This document shows, piece after piece, positions 4,578 through 5,201 of a DNA stretch of 5,201 bases. The notes under the pieces are model-generated. The model worked only from the letters and a program-made list of their open reading frames with translations, was not told where the DNA came from and ran no database searches. Source of the stretch: an uncultured Faecalibacterium sp. (lineage in GTDB: Bacteria > Bacillota > Clostridia > Oscillospirales > Ruminococcaceae); contig CAAFQM010000028.1 of NCBI GenBank assembly GCA_900765105.1, forward strand, positions 1 to 5,201. Reading direction: 5' to 3'. How positions within the stretch are numbered: the stretch's first letter is position 1; each line of letters starts with the position of its first letter. A program made the position numbers and the translations under genes.

Positions 4578-5201
4578 TTACAGCTGGCTCTTGTACAGCT
4601 CCGCGATCTCCTCCACGCTGGTGTCGCGGGGGTTGCCGGGGCAGCAGGCATCGGCAAAGGCGGACTCGGCCAGGAACTGGATGTCCTCTTCTTTCAGGAT
4701 GCCGTGCAGGTTTGCGGGGATGCCCACGTCAGCGCTCAGCTGCTTGACGGCGGCGATGGTGGCATCGGCTGCTTCAGCGTCGTTCATCTCATCGATGCCC
4801 TTGACGCCCATGGCCTTGCCGACAGCGCGGTAACGCTCACCGGCAACGGTCTTGTTGTACTCCAGACCCACCGGCAGCAGGATGGCGCAGGCCACGCCGT
4901 GGGGGGTGTCGTACAGAGCAGACAGGCCGTGTGCCATGGAGTGGACGATGCCCAGACCCACGTTGGAGAAGCCCATGCCAGCGATGTACGGGCCCAGAGC
5001 CATACCCTCGCGGCCTTCCGGAGTGTTCTGCACGGCACCGCGCAGGTTTTCGCTGATGAGCTTGATGGCTTCCAGATGGAACATATCGGAAATGGTGCAG
5101 TGGCCCTTGGTGATGTAGCCCTCGATGGCGTGGGTCAGAGCGTCCATACCGGTGGCGGCGGTCAGGCCCTTGGGCATGGAGGCCATCATATCGGGGTCAA
5201 C
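4578..5201 (-). CDS. fucO: Iron-dependent alcohol dehydrogenase, FucO-like (C-terminal part)
   Basis: The frame runs from the right edge to TAA and gives the last 207 residues of an iron-containing (group III) alcohol dehydrogenase; about the first 175 lie outside the window. The closest family I recall is lactaldehyde reductase (1,2-propanediol oxidoreductase), which reduces L-lactaldehyde with NADH during fucose or rhamnose fermentation. Matching strings include LTAATGMDALTHAIEGYIT, GYxAGMGFSNVGLG-like GPYIAGMGFSNVGLG, TPHGVACAILLP, and the tail GNPRDTSVEEIAELY. In fragment numbering the metal ligands are Asp20, His24, His87 and His101. Their spacings equal those of E. coli FucO Asp196, His200, His263 and His277, and His91 matches the active-site His267. 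All are present, so the visible part looks functional. Another diol or alcohol substrate is possible, since related dehydrogenases differ mainly outside these motifs. No fuc or rha genes are visible. Confidence 0.88.
   Translation of the reverse strand, partial: VDPDMMASMPKGLTAATGMDALTHAIEGYITKGHCTISDMFHLEAIKLISENLRGAVQNTPEGREGMALGPYIAGMGFSNVGLGIVHSMAHGLSALYDTPHGVACAILLPVGLEYNKTVAGERYRAVGKAMGVKGIDEMNDAEAADATIAAVKQLSADVGIPANLHGILKEEDIQFLAESAFADACCPGNPRDTSVEEIAELYKSQL

Overview
The window looks like chromosomal DNA from a moderately GC-rich Clostridia member of the gut, most likely Faecalibacterium or a close Oscillospiraceae/Ruminococcaceae relative. This rests on AGGAGG-type ribosome binding sites, a metK gene under a SAM-I (S-box) riboswitch, an HxlR regulator, a FucO-type alcohol dehydrogenase and the overall protein style. 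The genus is inferred from memory of such proteins; no search was run.

Layout, left to right. Bases 1-249 (+) are the end of an S1 RNA-binding-domain protein, closed by an intrinsic terminator. Next is a tight plus-strand cluster: a GtrA-family membrane protein with an unusual insert (343-963), a 45-residue single-helix membrane peptide not previously listed as an ORF because of its size (985-1122), and deoC, deoxyribose-phosphate aldolase (1136-1801). A consensus promoter then drives a SAM-I riboswitch and its terminator, which control metK (2124-3278). After metK comes a long perfect-stemmed hairpin, and on the minus strand a short relic of a macro-domain ADP-ribose hydrolase (3360-3533).

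The right third holds a divergent pair: a flavin-binding split-barrel (PNPOx-family) protein on the minus strand (3610-4005) and an HxlR-type regulator on the plus strand (4150-4494). They share a compact intergenic region with overlapping face-to-face -10 boxes and a perfect 14-bp palindrome, a likely operator. A bidirectional terminator separates hxlR from the C-terminal part of a FucO-like iron alcohol dehydrogenase on the minus strand, which runs off the right edge.

Functionally this is mostly ordinary housekeeping (SAM synthesis, deoxynucleoside breakdown, sugar-derived aldehyde reduction) plus one probable redox- or electrophile-responsive switch. DeoC and FucO both handle small aldehydes but are on opposite strands and far apart, so no common operon is claimed. 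The most unusual item is the GtrA protein, whose last loop carries a copy of the GGADGPT signature normally found in the beta subunit of Na+-pumping decarboxylases. I see no mobile element, CRISPR array, tRNA or rRNA. No complete, clearly new multi-gene system is evident.
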